From assembly GCA_019750915.1 (NCBI GenBank), contig JAIENY010000049.1, positions 1 to 54,762 on the forward strand: DNA of 54,762 nt, in the 5' to 3' direction. Shown here in pieces: positions 7,566-15,971 of the stretch. The notes below the pieces were generated by a model. The model was not told the origin of the DNA, made no database searches, and worked only from the letters and a program-made list of their open reading frames with translations. The position numbers were made by a program, and so were the translations under genes. How positions within the stretch are numbered: position 1 is the stretch's first letter; each line of letters starts with the position of its first letter. Source of the stretch: Xanthobacteraceae bacterium (GTDB lineage Bacteria; Pseudomonadota; Alphaproteobacteria; Rhizobiales; Xanthobacteraceae).

Positions 7566-8834
7566 ATGGGATATGCCGAATTTCGATCGTCGGTGATGAA
7601 ATACATCGGTGGCGCATCTTGGGATAAGTTCGTCGCGCGGATCGCTTCCGATATTGCTGACCTTCAGGCTGCGCGCGATGCGCAGACGCAACTTGCGGAC
7701 GCTCTTCTCGCGCGCGGAATTCAGGTCATCGAAATCCTGATTGAGCCAATCGCACAGGATGCACAGGAGAAAGACGACGCAATCACCGCTGCGCTGAATG
7801 ACGCGACCGGCGCGAAGCAACAAATTCTCGATATACTGGCTTTGCTCGAAGGGGGTGGAACATCAGCCGATCTGGTTGCAGAAAGCGCGACGCGGAAATG
7901 GCTGACAGCCACGCTTAAGGCGACCTACGACGGGTACGCAGCGCAGATAGCCGGGAAGGCCACGCCGCAAGATATCACCGATGCAATTGCTGCCTTGGTC
8001 GCTGGCGCGCCGACCGCGCTTGATACGTTGAATGAAATCGCGACAAAGCTCGCCTCGGACGACGATGCTATTGCAGCGATGACATCGTCGCTATCCAACA
8101 GGCTCCGTATCGACACCAGCGGGCAAAGCCTGACTACGGCTCAGAAAGCGAACGCACTCACGAACCTAGGGTTTACTGGCTTCGCGCAGTCGGTTGTGAC
8201 ACTCGCGGACGCAGCAGCGCTGCGCACGCTGGCCGGCCTCGGGACGGCGGCCGTTTTGAACGTCGGGACGGGCGCAAACAACGTCGTACAGCTTGACGGT
8301 TCCGGACACATTCCTGCAGTACTCCTTGCCAGCACGGCAGAGGCACAGGCGGGCGCTGAGGCCACCAAGGTCATGACGGCCGCGCGGGTTTCTGAGGCAA
8401 TTGCGGCCCTTGCGAAGGCTGGTTGGGAGCAGATCGGAGCGACGCAAACGCTCTCTTCTTCATCTGCATTTGTCGAACAGTCATGGGCAGCCGGTCTGTA
8501 CCGCGAAGTTATTTGTATTATGGCGGCGTCAAACAATGCTGGTTCGGGAGGTGACGTCTCGGCCTCGTTGCGAAACTCATCCACCGCTTTGGTAACGACC
8601 GGAAACTCTTCGACTGGGCTTTCGCCGGGCTCGTCCACGCCACTCATGGTCAGATCGACGATATCAACCGTCGCGCTTTACATTCAAGCAATCTCAAACG
8701 GCGGTGGTCTAAGTTTTAATTTGGCAACTTTCACATCTGCGCCAGATCGCATGAGGATTTTCAGCAGCAGTGGTGGATCACCCGCTGGTACATTTCAAGC
8801 GGGATCGAAGTTTAGTTTTTTCGGCATGAGATGA
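7566..8834 (+). CDS. Phage tail fibre-like protein
   Basis: The 422-residue protein begins with a short adaptor and coiled stretch. It then shows motifs common in tail fibres: I-A-A-L-V-A-G-A-P-T-A-L-D-T-L-N-E, L-T-T-A-Q-K-A-N-A-L-T-N-L-G, and L-G-T-A-A-V-L-N-V-G-T-G-A-N-N-V-V-Q-L-D-G-S-G-H-I-P-A. The C-terminal ~140 residues are Ser/Gly-rich and may form the receptor-binding tip. It would contact the host surface glycan, which is notable because the same island carries a glycan cassette. A 144-bp gap precedes it. Confidence 0.75.
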   Translation: MGYAEFRSSVMKYIGGASWDKFVARIASDIADLQAARDAQTQLADALLARGIQVIEILIEPIAQDAQEKDDAITAALNDATGAKQQILDILALLEGGGTSADLVAESATRKWLTATLKATYDGYAAQIAGKATPQDITDAIAALVAGAPTALDTLNEIATKLASDDDAIAAMTSSLSNRLRIDTSGQSLTTAQKANALTNLGFTGFAQSVVTLADAAALRTLAGLGTAAVLNVGTGANNVVQLDGSGHIPAVLLASTAEAQAGAEATKVMTAARVSEAIAALAKAGWEQIGATQTLSSSSAFVEQSWAAGLYREVICIMAASNNAGSGGDVSASLRNSSTALVTTGNSSTGLSPGSSTPLMVRSTISTVALYIQAISNGGGLSFNLATFTSAPDRMRIFSSSGGSPAGTFQAGSKFSFFGMR

Positions 8835-8986
8835 CAGACGAAAGTGATGGAGCGCAACAGGGTGTTACCTTTACCGCTGAAGACGCGGCATCCGGTAAGC
8901 CAAAATTGGCACTTACAGCAGCCGGCGCGGCATTTGAAGTGCGAAAGCCATATCTTGAGAAGGGCGCGGTAACATGGCAAGCCTAA
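8831..8986 (+). CDS. Small phage protein between tail fibre and tape measure
   Basis: This 51-residue open frame starts at ATG 8831, overlapping the tail fibre stop (ATGA). It ends inside the start of the tape measure gene, so it fits the overlapping operon style. It reads A-A-S-G-K-P-K-L-A-L-T-A-A-G-A-A-F-E-V near its middle. The segment A-S-G-K-P-K-L-A-L is also found in the second scaffold-like protein at 6394. It may be a fibre accessory or chaperone. The coding call rests on overlap and composition only. Confidence 0.5.
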   Translation: MTDESDGAQQGVTFTAEDAASGKPKLALTAAGAAFEVRKPYLEKGAVTWQA

Positions 8987-11112
8987 CGTCCCAACTGATC
9001 ATTTCTTTGATCGATCGCGTTAGTGGTCCGGCGAAAGGCGTCGGGATCGCCCTCAGAGGCGTGTCCGATGCGGAGAAGAAGCTTGCCAGCGGCGGCGGCA
9101 AGGGCGTCGACAACCTTGCAAGCTCGCTTGAGCGTGCGCAGAAGTCGGCGAAGGCATTCAAGAACATCGATATTGCGAAGGAATACTCAAAGTTCAGCCT
9201 GACTTCAAAGGAGCTGCGATCAGTCACGAGAGACTTCGAGGCGCTGAATAGCGCGATCGCCGGTCTGAAGACTTCCGATAAGCTTGGCGCCCTGCGGCTC
9301 TGGAAACAATCGACGATAAACGATCTTCGCGCGATCCGCGCTGAGACAAAGCGCACAACGGAAATTCGCGAGGGCTTCCTGCGTGGAGGTCGCGCCGCTG
9401 CGGGCTTTGTCGGCGTCGGTAGCGCGGCTTATGCGGCGAGCCGCGTGAGCCGGTCAGCTATCGGCGCAACAGCCGGCAACGCTCGGGAGAATGCGCGCGA
9501 TTATCTGGCTGGCCTCACGCCCTCGGACAACGCTCGACTTAAAGCGCAGTCGTTGGGACTGTCTTCTCAATTCCCGTCGGTGGATAGCCAGACGCTTCAC
9601 CAATCTTTACGCGAAACCGCAACGTCCTTCCGATCGATCGATAAAGCAGTTGAAATCGGCGATGTACTTGCGAAGGGACTGGTCGTCCTTCAAAGCCTGA
9701 AGGGCAAGGATGCAGCGGTTAGTGAAAGCGCGAAGTTCTTCAGCGCGCTCGACACCCTTGGAAAGAATATCGATCCAAACGAGGTAAAGCAGCTTTACGA
9801 CGGATACCTCAAAGCGCTTGGTGTCGAAGGCATCGACCTTAAGCTTGGTGACCTGAGAGAAATAGCACGTCTGTCGAAGAGCGCAGGGCCGGGACTTTCC
9901 GATCGGTTCTTGGTGTCGGTTGCGCCCGGGTTACAGGGGGACTTACAAGCGTCAAGGCTCGGAACAGCCTTGGGGTCGACGCTGGCGCAAGTCGCGGGTG
10001 ATCGGTCGACGAAGCGCGCAAAAGAAGCGCAGACCGAATTCGGATTGCGCGACAAAGATGGATTTCGCGATTATCGGAAAATTCTGACTGATCCGGACAA
10101 ATACGCCTATGAAAACTTGATCCCTGCGCTTCAGCGTAAGGGCATCAGCCCTGACGACCAACCTGCTGTTGCGAAAGCGCTCAATCAGGTTTTCAGCAAT
10201 CAGGTCGTGTCCAATTTGTTTGAGAAGTTGATTTCGCAGCGCGAGCAATATCAGGCGAAATCTGTTCAGTACGAGAATGCTCCCGGGTTGGCTGCGGCCG
10301 AGCAGCTTCGTTCGAAAGACCCGTTTGTCGCGTTGGAAGGGTTTACATCTTCGTTCAAGAACTTGTTCTCCGTTCTTGGTGAAGGTCCACTTCAGAAGGC
10401 AGTTCCTTTATTGAACGCATTCACCGACAGCATCGGTCGGTTGACGTCTACGCTCGCGAACGATCCAGCCCTTGCGGAGAAGGCCGGGCTGGGGACTGGC
10501 GCGGCCGCGGCGGCCGGTGGCATCGGCGGAATTCTGCTGGCCCGCCGATTGTACCAGTGGTTTACCGGCGTTGGCGCGGCGGTTGGGGGCGGGGGTGGTG
10601 CCTTGTCTGGCGCCGCCGGTGCGGTCCCATTTCTGCCCGGTCTTCTCGGTCTTGGTTCCGCCTACACGATCGCAAATGCTGATCCAGAAACGCAGCAGCA
10701 GCTTGTGAATTCGATCCTACAGGGCGAATACGGCTACGATCCAAACGCAGATCGTAACGGAGCGGTGCGTAAGCCCGGTGTCGGTCGCGGTGCGTCTGTT
10801 CGTTCCGACAGTCCGAGTATCTTTGGAGCAGGGGCGAAGCCAGTCGATTACCTCGATGGCTCGCAACAGGCCGCCGGCGCAGGGCAGGCGACCGGCGATG
10901 CATATAAGACGGCGATCAACGGAGCGCTTCAGGGCGTTGACGCAATCATCGCCGCGGCCGTCCAGCGCTGGATCGGCATGTTGAGCTTCAGTGCTTCGCC
11001 TACCATAACGCCGAACGTCGCAAATCCACCGCCGCAGAAGCACAGTTCGCTAGGCGGCAACACGTCAAAGCAGGCCGTGCACGCTGACTACGGCTTCGGA
11101 ACCACGGGTTAA
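8974..11112 (+). CDS. Phage tail tape measure protein
   Basis: The 712-residue protein starts with I-S-L-I-D-R-V-S-G-P-A-K, the usual opening of Mu/P2-like tape measure proteins. It has long helical regions (residues 40-130), a small hydrophobic patch near 145-165, and a Gly/Ala-rich hydrophobic region around 505-570 that may insert in the membrane. At full length it would set a tail of a contractile or flexible phage. No tail tube, sheath or baseplate genes are present, so it works with helper proteins or is a remnant. It overlaps the upstream small gene by 13 bases. Confidence 0.8.
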   Translation: MASLTSQLIISLIDRVSGPAKGVGIALRGVSDAEKKLASGGGKGVDNLASSLERAQKSAKAFKNIDIAKEYSKFSLTSKELRSVTRDFEALNSAIAGLKTSDKLGALRLWKQSTINDLRAIRAETKRTTEIREGFLRGGRAAAGFVGVGSAAYAASRVSRSAIGATAGNARENARDYLAGLTPSDNARLKAQSLGLSSQFPSVDSQTLHQSLRETATSFRSIDKAVEIGDVLAKGLVVLQSLKGKDAAVSESAKFFSALDTLGKNIDPNEVKQLYDGYLKALGVEGIDLKLGDLREIARLSKSAGPGLSDRFLVSVAPGLQGDLQASRLGTALGSTLAQVAGDRSTKRAKEAQTEFGLRDKDGFRDYRKILTDPDKYAYENLIPALQRKGISPDDQPAVAKALNQVFSNQVVSNLFEKLISQREQYQAKSVQYENAPGLAAAEQLRSKDPFVALEGFTSSFKNLFSVLGEGPLQKAVPLLNAFTDSIGRLTSTLANDPALAEKAGLGTGAAAAAGGIGGILLARRLYQWFTGVGAAVGGGGGALSGAAGAVPFLPGLLGLGSAYTIANADPETQQQLVNSILQGEYGYDPNADRNGAVRKPGVGRGASVRSDSPSIFGAGAKPVDYLDGSQQAAGAGQATGDAYKTAINGALQGVDAIIAAAVQRWIGMLSFSASPTITPNVANPPPQKHSSLGGNTSKQAVHADYGFGTTG

Positions 11113-11187
11113 CGCGATCGTCGCGTATCCGCATAAGCCTCGTCACGATCTTCTCCACAAAATCTGACCATAACTGGGTTCTTAATT

Positions 11188-11811
11188 ATGCAAAATCGAT
11201 CGCACGCCGTGATGGCACAACGGACCGAAGCATCGGATAGTCGTGATGATTTTCCAACGCCTCCATGGGCAACACGAGCTTTTCTGGCGCATGTCATCAA
11301 TGATCAGGGGCCATTGGAAAAGCAGACGTGCTTGGAGCCCGCCTGCGGCGCAGGCCATATGGCCAAAGTCCTAAAGGAGCAGTTTGGTGAAGTTCGCGCC
11401 TCCGATGCGTTTGCTTATGGTTATGGTGAAGTACGGGATTTCCTGTCGGTACCGTATGAAGCAAATGCCGTTGATTGGGTGATAACCAATCCGCCGTTTC
11501 GCTTAGCCCAGGACTTTGTTGAGCGTGCACTTATTGTTGCGCGCAAAGGGGTGGCTGTTTTAGTTCGCACTGTCTTTATCGAAAGCGTTGGTCGGTACCG
11601 TGCGTTGTTCGAGGTTAATCCGCCAACGATATTCGCCCAGTACTGCGAGCGAGTGCCAATGGTCAAAGGCCGATTGGATCAAAAGGCATCGACTGCGACC
11701 GGGTATGCGTGGCTGGTTTGGGAGAAGGAGCGAACAGGAAGCTCGCCGCTTTTGACGTGGATACCTCCGTCGCGCAAATCGTTTGAGCGCGCTACGGACT
11801 ATCCCGCTTAA
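11188..11811 (+). CDS. Phage-type DNA (adenine) methyltransferase
   Basis: The 207-residue protein has D-F-P-T-P-P-W-A-T-R-A-F near the N-terminus, the SAM-binding motif L-E-P-A-C-G-A-G-H-M-A, and the catalytic N-P-P-F at residues 101-104. This order and short length match phage-borne N6-adenine (or N4-cytosine) methyltransferases that protect DNA from host restriction. No partner restriction gene is adjacent. It begins 75 bases after the tape measure and stands apart from the overlapping operon. The base and recognition sequence cannot be read from the protein. Confidence 0.8.
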   Translation: MQNRSHAVMAQRTEASDSRDDFPTPPWATRAFLAHVINDQGPLEKQTCLEPACGAGHMAKVLKEQFGEVRASDAFAYGYGEVRDFLSVPYEANAVDWVITNPPFRLAQDFVERALIVARKGVAVLVRTVFIESVGRYRALFEVNPPTIFAQYCERVPMVKGRLDQKASTATGYAWLVWEKERTGSSPLLTWIPPSRKSFERATDYPA

Positions 11812-12473
11812 GCTATCATCGTGGCGGCGAGGTCAATCTAAAGGTCAGGCGCCCTTTCTCAGCTCCAAATTCGAGCTTATCGCCGGCGTCAAACTCTCGC
11901 TGACCAAAATCCCGCGGCTCGATTTCACCACGCTTTGTTGCCCACATATATGCTTAATTGTAGCTTGGATGAGCCGAGCCGCTAATTACTCATATTAAGC
12001 GAGTTTCATCGACGAGGAGGTGACAGCGCATGCGGTGGCCGCGCTTAGATGCTGCAGGCGAAGTGCCTTCAGCTCCCCCCCCGCCAGGCTCAACGTCCAA
12101 CGCGCGCTTCGAGATAGTAAAATCGATCGTTCGCGTTTAAACTTAAGTTTTTTGCCATGTGCGCGACGTTGTTTAGTTCATATCGTGAGAACGTCTTGTT
12201 CTCGCGTTGGTAGGTCAGCTTCGATGAAACTGCTAGGCGACCTTGTCGCCGGCGTCGCTGATCGATTGCCGCAGCCGGTCGCGGAACCCTTCGCATGTGA
12301 TCTGTGCTGCGATTGCGCTGCTCGACTGCGAAACTAGTGCGACAAGAAGGATTTTGTATCGCCGACACTTCAAAATTCGTTCAATAAACTCGTACAGTGC
12401 AAAGCGGGGAAAACCACAGAACGTATATCGCACCTTTATATAAAACGTCTTCGATGAAATTCGGAGGTGCGCC
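11812..12473. other. Gene-poor stretch between methyltransferase and Myb-like gene
   Basis: I see no convincing gene in this 662-bp stretch. A 36-codon frame at 12030-12140 has a good ribosome-binding sequence (GAGGAGGTGA) but no recognisable protein. A hairpin GAGAAC-GTCTT-GTTCTC lies at 12187-12203. It resembles the GTTCTA half-sites at 2412-2481 and could be another operator. The rest shows nothing I can assign. Confidence 0.5.
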
Positions 12474-13058
12474 ATGGATTTTCGATACCTCACGTCAAAC
12501 GCTAATCGAAGTATGAGAAATCGAGAGCGTTTGAAGCGAAACGGCCATACAGCGAGCGGCCGGATGCTGTGGACGGAGCACGAAGATGAAATCCTGAGAC
12601 AGTGGTACCCAAATCGCCAAATGCTTAAAAGAAAACTCCGAAATAGATCTGCGTTCGCAATAAAGGGCAGAGTCCAAAAATTAAAACTCGGTTCAATAAC
12701 CAGACGTTTCTGGACTGGCAAAGAAGTTTGTAAGCTGCGAAAACTCTGGAAACATGCTCCTAAAGCAGAACTTCTCTCGGAATTTGAAGGAAGAACTTGG
12801 GCCAGCCTCGATTGTGCGGCTCAGAGGCAAGGACTGCGGCGCGATCGAGCGCCGAAGAAAATTACCGGAATAAGAGAGCTTGATGTACTCAGAAAACGAG
12901 CGGGCGATCTCAATCTTACGCTCAAAGATCTGGATGCAATGTGCGGATTTCGTAATTACTTCACGAAAAGTGCCCGCAGAAATAAGCCCCGCCCTTTCAA
13001 ATTGCTGAAAGCGATATATGCGTTAGATGGACACATCGAAATCGTCTGGAATGACTGA
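12474..13058 (+). CDS. Myb/SANT-like DNA-binding phage protein
   Basis: The 194-residue basic protein contains two tryptophan-initiated helical repeats. The first is W-T-E-H-E-D-E-I-L-R-Q-W-Y-P followed by R-S-A-F-A-I-K-G-R-V-Q-K-L. The second is W-T-G-K-E-V-C-K-L-R-K-L-W-K followed by R-T-W-A-S-L-D-C-A-A-Q-R. These are the spacing and residues of Myb/SANT-like phage regulators (GcrA-like in style). CGGAGGTG sits upstream of ATG 12474. Its 3' end overlaps the convergent minus-strand gene by 36 bases. It is probably a regulator or homing-type DNA-binding protein. Confidence 0.65.
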   Translation: MDFRYLTSNANRSMRNRERLKRNGHTASGRMLWTEHEDEILRQWYPNRQMLKRKLRNRSAFAIKGRVQKLKLGSITRRFWTGKEVCKLRKLWKHAPKAELLSEFEGRTWASLDCAAQRQGLRRDRAPKKITGIRELDVLRKRAGDLNLTLKDLDAMCGFRNYFTKSARRNKPRPFKLLKAIYALDGHIEIVWND

Positions 13059-13349
13059 ACTATTCTTTTCTTTGTCGCTCGAAGCGTCAGCGATAATCTT
13101 CAAGTGAACGGCATCGATCGCAAGATCTCCTTCGCCCTTGTCCCAAGTCACTATTGTGCCGTAGCCGCCGATGGCGGCCATCGCAAAAACTTCGTCGGAG
13201 TTGAGAGGCGCGAGAAGCGTGCCGCCGCTTAAGATCCAATCTGCGAGATCTATTGAACTCGGCTCCTCATCGCCTTTCCAGGTGATGTAGAGGGTTGATG
13301 GGCCGGCAACTGAGACGGCGGAAATGCGCGGCAATTGCTCATGCGACAT
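13023..13349 (-). CDS. DUF2442-like small protein
   Basis: The 108-residue protein has the run I-D-L-A-D-W-I-L-S-G-G-T-L-L-A-P-L and then V-T-W-D-K-G-E-G-D-L-A-I-D-A. I recognise these as the core of DUF2442-type proteins in rhizobia, which often occur beside toxin-antitoxin-like or RHH genes. It is on the minus strand with the ribbon-helix-helix gene just upstream, 27 bases away, so the two are likely one operon. The operator at 13552-13595 would then control both. The function is unknown. Confidence 0.6.
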   Translation of the reverse strand: MSHEQLPRISAVSVAGPSTLYITWKGDEEPSSIDLADWILSGGTLLAPLNSDEVFAMAAIGGYGTIVTWDKGEGDLAIDAVHLKIIADASSDKEKNSSVIPDDFDVSI

Positions 13350-13376
13350 GACGAGTTCCAGCGATTAGTAATGGCG

Positions 13377-13577
13377 TTATTTTGCCTGTTTCACCCTCAA
13401 ACCGAGGTCGACCAGCCGGCGAATGGCTTCGGGGCGTGAGGGCTCATCTTCTTGTTTCTCACGCCACAGGTCGACCTTGGCAAGTTGCTCATCGTGCATT
13501 CGAACCAACTGTGGTTCGCCTTTTCCAGTCGGGGCGGGACCCCGTTTCTTTTGTGATATCACGGTTTGCTTTTTCAT
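13377..13577 (-). CDS. Ribbon-helix-helix transcription regulator
   Basis: The 66-residue protein has the RHH pattern: a basic N-terminus (K-K-R-G-P-A-P-T-G-K), a beta-strand (P-Q-L-V-R-M), a helix (D-E-Q-L-A-K-V-D-L-W-R-E-K-Q) and a second helix (S-R-P-E-A-I-R-R-L-V-D-L-G-L). This is the form of small antitoxin-type or phage repressors. Its start codon lies between the two arms of a perfect 15-bp inverted repeat, so it very likely represses itself. It probably also controls the downstream DUF2442-like gene and the rightward genes from 13658. Confidence 0.8.
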   Translation of the reverse strand: MKKQTVISQKKRGPAPTGKGEPQLVRMHDEQLAKVDLWREKQEDEPSRPEAIRRLVDLGLRVKQAK

Positions 13578-13595
13578 GGTAACCGTGATATCACA
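13552..13595. promoter_or_regulatory. Operator: paired TGTGATATCAC palindromes around the RHH start codon
   Basis: TGTGATATCACGGTT (13552-13566) and its exact reverse complement AACCGTGATATCACA (13581-13595) flank the start codon at 13575-13577. Each arm contains the palindrome GTGATATCAC. The arrangement suits cooperative binding by the ribbon-helix-helix protein itself, one arm being inside its own coding region. Confidence 0.7.
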
Positions 13596-13657
13596 ATAGC
13601 GGGCCGGTTGGAAGCGCCAACTTCCGGACCGGCCCTAACCCGCAACCGGAGACACCC

Positions 13658-13888
13658 ATGTCGCAGGCTCAACGAGCTTTTAGCATACAAACTGAAATTC
13701 AGTCATTCCCGCCGTCGCCGACAGACCTAATGGTTGCAATCCTGAACACTATGGGCGTTGATCTGTGCGATAGGCGCGAGGTTGTTCGGGTCCTCATCGG
13801 CGCGCGCTGTTTCGGGAGCGAGCTTATACTGGATCTGCTGCCACGAGTTCTGATGCTGGCCTCAGCTGAACGTTACCGAACCAACTAA
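13658..13888 (+). CDS. Small hypothetical phage protein
   Basis: The 76-residue protein starts after a purine-rich stretch (CGGAGACACCC) and ends directly at the start of the next gene. It has a helical central region (T-D-L-M-V-A-I-L-N-T-M-G-V-D-L) and a second hydrophobic helix (S-E-L-I-L-D-L-L-P-R-V-L-M-L-A). I recognise no family. It opens a three-gene rightward operon behind the RHH operator, so it is likely an early gene under that repressor. Confidence 0.6.
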   Translation: MSQAQRAFSIQTEIQSFPPSPTDLMVAILNTMGVDLCDRREVVRVLIGARCFGSELILDLLPRVLMLASAERYRTN

Positions 13889-14170
13889 ATGGCAACACGC
13901 GTTCCACTTCCACCGAGATACCCTCCGGCCGGAGCGTGGCCGGCGTTGATGCGTGCTGAAATGGTCGCAGCGTACTTGGAATATCGAGACACGGGCGAGC
14001 TTTCCCGAGCCGTGGTGCGCGGCGAAGCGCCCCAGCCGACCGCCTTTCACCGTACTGGACGCTCAAAAGAGCCGGTTTGGACCAAGATGATCCTTGATCG
14101 CTTCGCATATCCGGAGGGAAAGGTCGGGGAGGCCATTGCCAGCGAACTCGATTTGGCCCGTTTAGTGTGA
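13889..14170 (+). CDS. Small HTH-type phage protein
   Basis: The 93-residue protein opens with a proline-rich lead (L-P-P-R-Y-P-P-A-G) followed by W-P-A-L-M-R-A-E-M-V-A-A-Y-L-E-Y-R-D-T-G-E-L. That is the look of excisionase/HTH_17-like proteins ('M-R-A-x-x-A-A-x-Y') in alphaproteobacterial prophages. The remaining part contains G-R-S-K-E-P-V-W. The start codon follows the previous stop with no gap. It may be a second recombination-directionality or regulatory factor; the first candidate is at 2535. Confidence 0.55.
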   Translation: MATRVPLPPRYPPAGAWPALMRAEMVAAYLEYRDTGELSRAVVRGEAPQPTAFHRTGRSKEPVWTKMILDRFAYPEGKVGEAIASELDLARLV

Positions 14171-14175
14171 GCGCC

Positions 14176-14541
14176 ATGAGCGAGCGGGCAGAAAGACATG
14201 AGCAAGCGGCGGTGATCTTCGACGCCGCCCTTGCGCTTGCGAAGTCGATGCGGCCGGCGGGCAACCTCGAAATCGGAGGCGAACGCAAACGTCTGTACGA
14301 ATGGCGCCTCAACGAACTTGCCATCGAATTGCTTGAGGCCAATCCGCACCGGGAGAAGCCATATGCTGAAGGCTCGATGATCAAGGTGAAGTACGAAGGC
14401 CGCTTGGTGTTCGAGATGTTCTTCGATGATGATGGCGTTCGGCAGTTAAGGAAATTAAATCTTCCCAGTGAAGCCGATCGATTATCGGAGCAAAGCTGGC
14501 TCTCTAAATTGATACGCAGAAAATCATTATTTAGAAGGTAA
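14176..14541 (+). CDS. Hypothetical phage protein
   Basis: The 121-residue protein has a helical N-terminal half (E-R-A-E-R-H-E-Q-A-A-V-I-F-D-A-A-L-A-L-A-K). A small beta-rich part follows (M-I-K-V-K-Y-E-G-R-L-V-F-E-M-F-F-D-D-D-G-V). No family is recognised. GTG 14167, overlapping the previous stop, is an alternative start. It is the last phage-like gene before the polysaccharide cassette, and the next gene is convergent 23 bases away. Confidence 0.6.
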   Translation: MSERAERHEQAAVIFDAALALAKSMRPAGNLEIGGERKRLYEWRLNELAIELLEANPHREKPYAEGSMIKVKYEGRLVFEMFFDDDGVRQLRKLNLPSEADRLSEQSWLSKLIRRKSLFRR

Positions 14542-14564
14542 TTAAGAGAGGAAGCAGATCAATA

Positions 14565-15668
14565 CTATGTGTTGTGGGTTTGGTCTTCAACGATGCGCCG
14601 CATCTCTTCTACGAACCGTTCGTAGGAAAATATTGAAGCTCGTGCCTCCGATGCACGCCGCATGTTGGAAGCTCTTTTCGGCGTCATGTTTTCTATTGCT
14701 TGCGCCAAATCAGATACTCCAAAATCCTTCCGCAGCAAAACTCCGGTTTCTCCGTCAACGATGGTCTCTAATAGACCTCCCTCGGCCACGCCAATGACGG
14801 GTTTGCCTGCAGCCATAGACTCAACGGGAGACATTCCAAAATCCTCATCGATTGGCACATAGATCGTTGCGATGGCCCCCCCGATAAGCGAGCGTAATTC
14901 TCTTTCACTTATCCAGCCTGTGAAGCTAACGTTCTCCATGCCCGCGGCGCGATTGCGCAGCTCCTGAAGCTGCTCGCCGCCCGAAGCAACCACAAGCTTC
15001 TTGTTCGGGATGCTCCGGAAAGCGTCGATGATATGATCGACGCGTTTCAAAGCCGCCAGGCGCGCCGTAGAAAGATAATATCCCTCCTGCTCCCTCCACT
15101 CATATTCAGAGGTCGCACAAGGAGGATAGATGACCACACTGTCACGCCCTAAATAACGTGTAACCCTACGCTGCACATTCTGTGAGTTAGCAACGATAAG
15201 GTGCATACGTCCGATTGCAGCCTCATAGGCACGCTGGAACGTCGAGCCGATCAAAGCCATCCCAAGTTGGGTGACAGCGGAGCTGCGTTTCGTGAAAAAA
15301 TCACGTTGATCATAGAGAAAACGCGGGGGTGTGTGACAATAGTAAATGCTTCGGCCCGGGGCAGACCTTGCAGGCGCAGCTAACGGCGCGCAAACACCAC
15401 TGAAGATGCGCGTGTCGAAATGGGCGGCGAAATTTCGCTGCTGGGAAAAAATCCAAGCCAGAGCGGGGATATGCAGGCCCGCTCTGCGAAGCCGAGGAGA
15501 TAAATTTAGATCAAGTTTTTCTATTGGGAAATGCTCGCTACCATAAGACTCGGCTGTAGAGTAGCCGTAAGCAATAGAGGCATTTAGAGCTCGCGCGAGA
15601 TCGAGCACGAGCCGCTCTCCTCCTCCTCTAATCGCGAAATAATCGTGAAAAATGATTGGAGGGATCAT
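14565..15668 (-). CDS. Family 4 glycosyltransferase (GT-B)
   Basis: The 367-residue cytoplasmic enzyme has the GT4 C-terminal nucleotide-sugar binding pattern: Y-Y-L-S-T-A-R-L-A-A-L-K-R-V-D, then E-N-V-S-F-T-G-W-I, then the E-D-F-G-M-S-P-V-E (E-x7-E) motif. A glycine-rich acceptor loop R-G-G-G-E-R-L-V-L lies near residue 15. It adds a sugar to a lipid-linked chain, and the donor cannot be told. It is divergent from the exporter genes across a 303-bp gap. Its length matches the family (350-400). Confidence 0.85.
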   Translation of the reverse strand: MIPPIIFHDYFAIRGGGERLVLDLARALNASIAYGYSTAESYGSEHFPIEKLDLNLSPRLRRAGLHIPALAWIFSQQRNFAAHFDTRIFSGVCAPLAAPARSAPGRSIYYCHTPPRFLYDQRDFFTKRSSAVTQLGMALIGSTFQRAYEAAIGRMHLIVANSQNVQRRVTRYLGRDSVVIYPPCATSEYEWREQEGYYLSTARLAALKRVDHIIDAFRSIPNKKLVVASGGEQLQELRNRAAGMENVSFTGWISERELRSLIGGAIATIYVPIDEDFGMSPVESMAAGKPVIGVAEGGLLETIVDGETGVLLRKDFGVSDLAQAIENMTPKRASNMRRASEARASIFSYERFVEEMRRIVEDQTHNT

Positions 15669-15971
15669 AATGCCTAGCGCTTAACTCAATGACGCTTTTT
15701 AGATCGCGCCAATAAAGAAGAACTATTAGAATAAACCGAATAAAGTGGGAAATGCGCCCTAGCCGTGTCTCCACATATCACTACAGATAAAGAAAAGGCA
15801 AACCAAAACAGCTCGTTTCTGTCACCTCGGTCACTTCGGTTGGCTTAATGGCTGCCTAAGATTATCACTTGGTAGCTTCCGGATTGCTGTTCAAAGTTCG
15901 GAAGAAAGAATCGGAGCTGGGAAGAGCATTTTGCGGGGCGGCGGAGAGCCTGCCCACTAACGGGGCGTGTT
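15669..15971. other. Divergent promoter region of the polysaccharide cassette
   Basis: This 303-bp AT-richer gap separates the minus-strand glycosyltransferase from the plus-strand exporter genes, so both promoters must lie here. I see stretches such as GAATAAACCGAATAAAG but no clear -35/-10 pair or conserved element. No gene is visible. Confidence 0.5.

Noticed and set aside
12030..12140. 36-codon frame with a good ribosome-binding sequence in the gene-poor stretch
   Set aside because: It is too short to judge, its composition is Pro-rich without a known pattern, and there is no overlap or coupling with a neighbour. It is mentioned only in the gap description.
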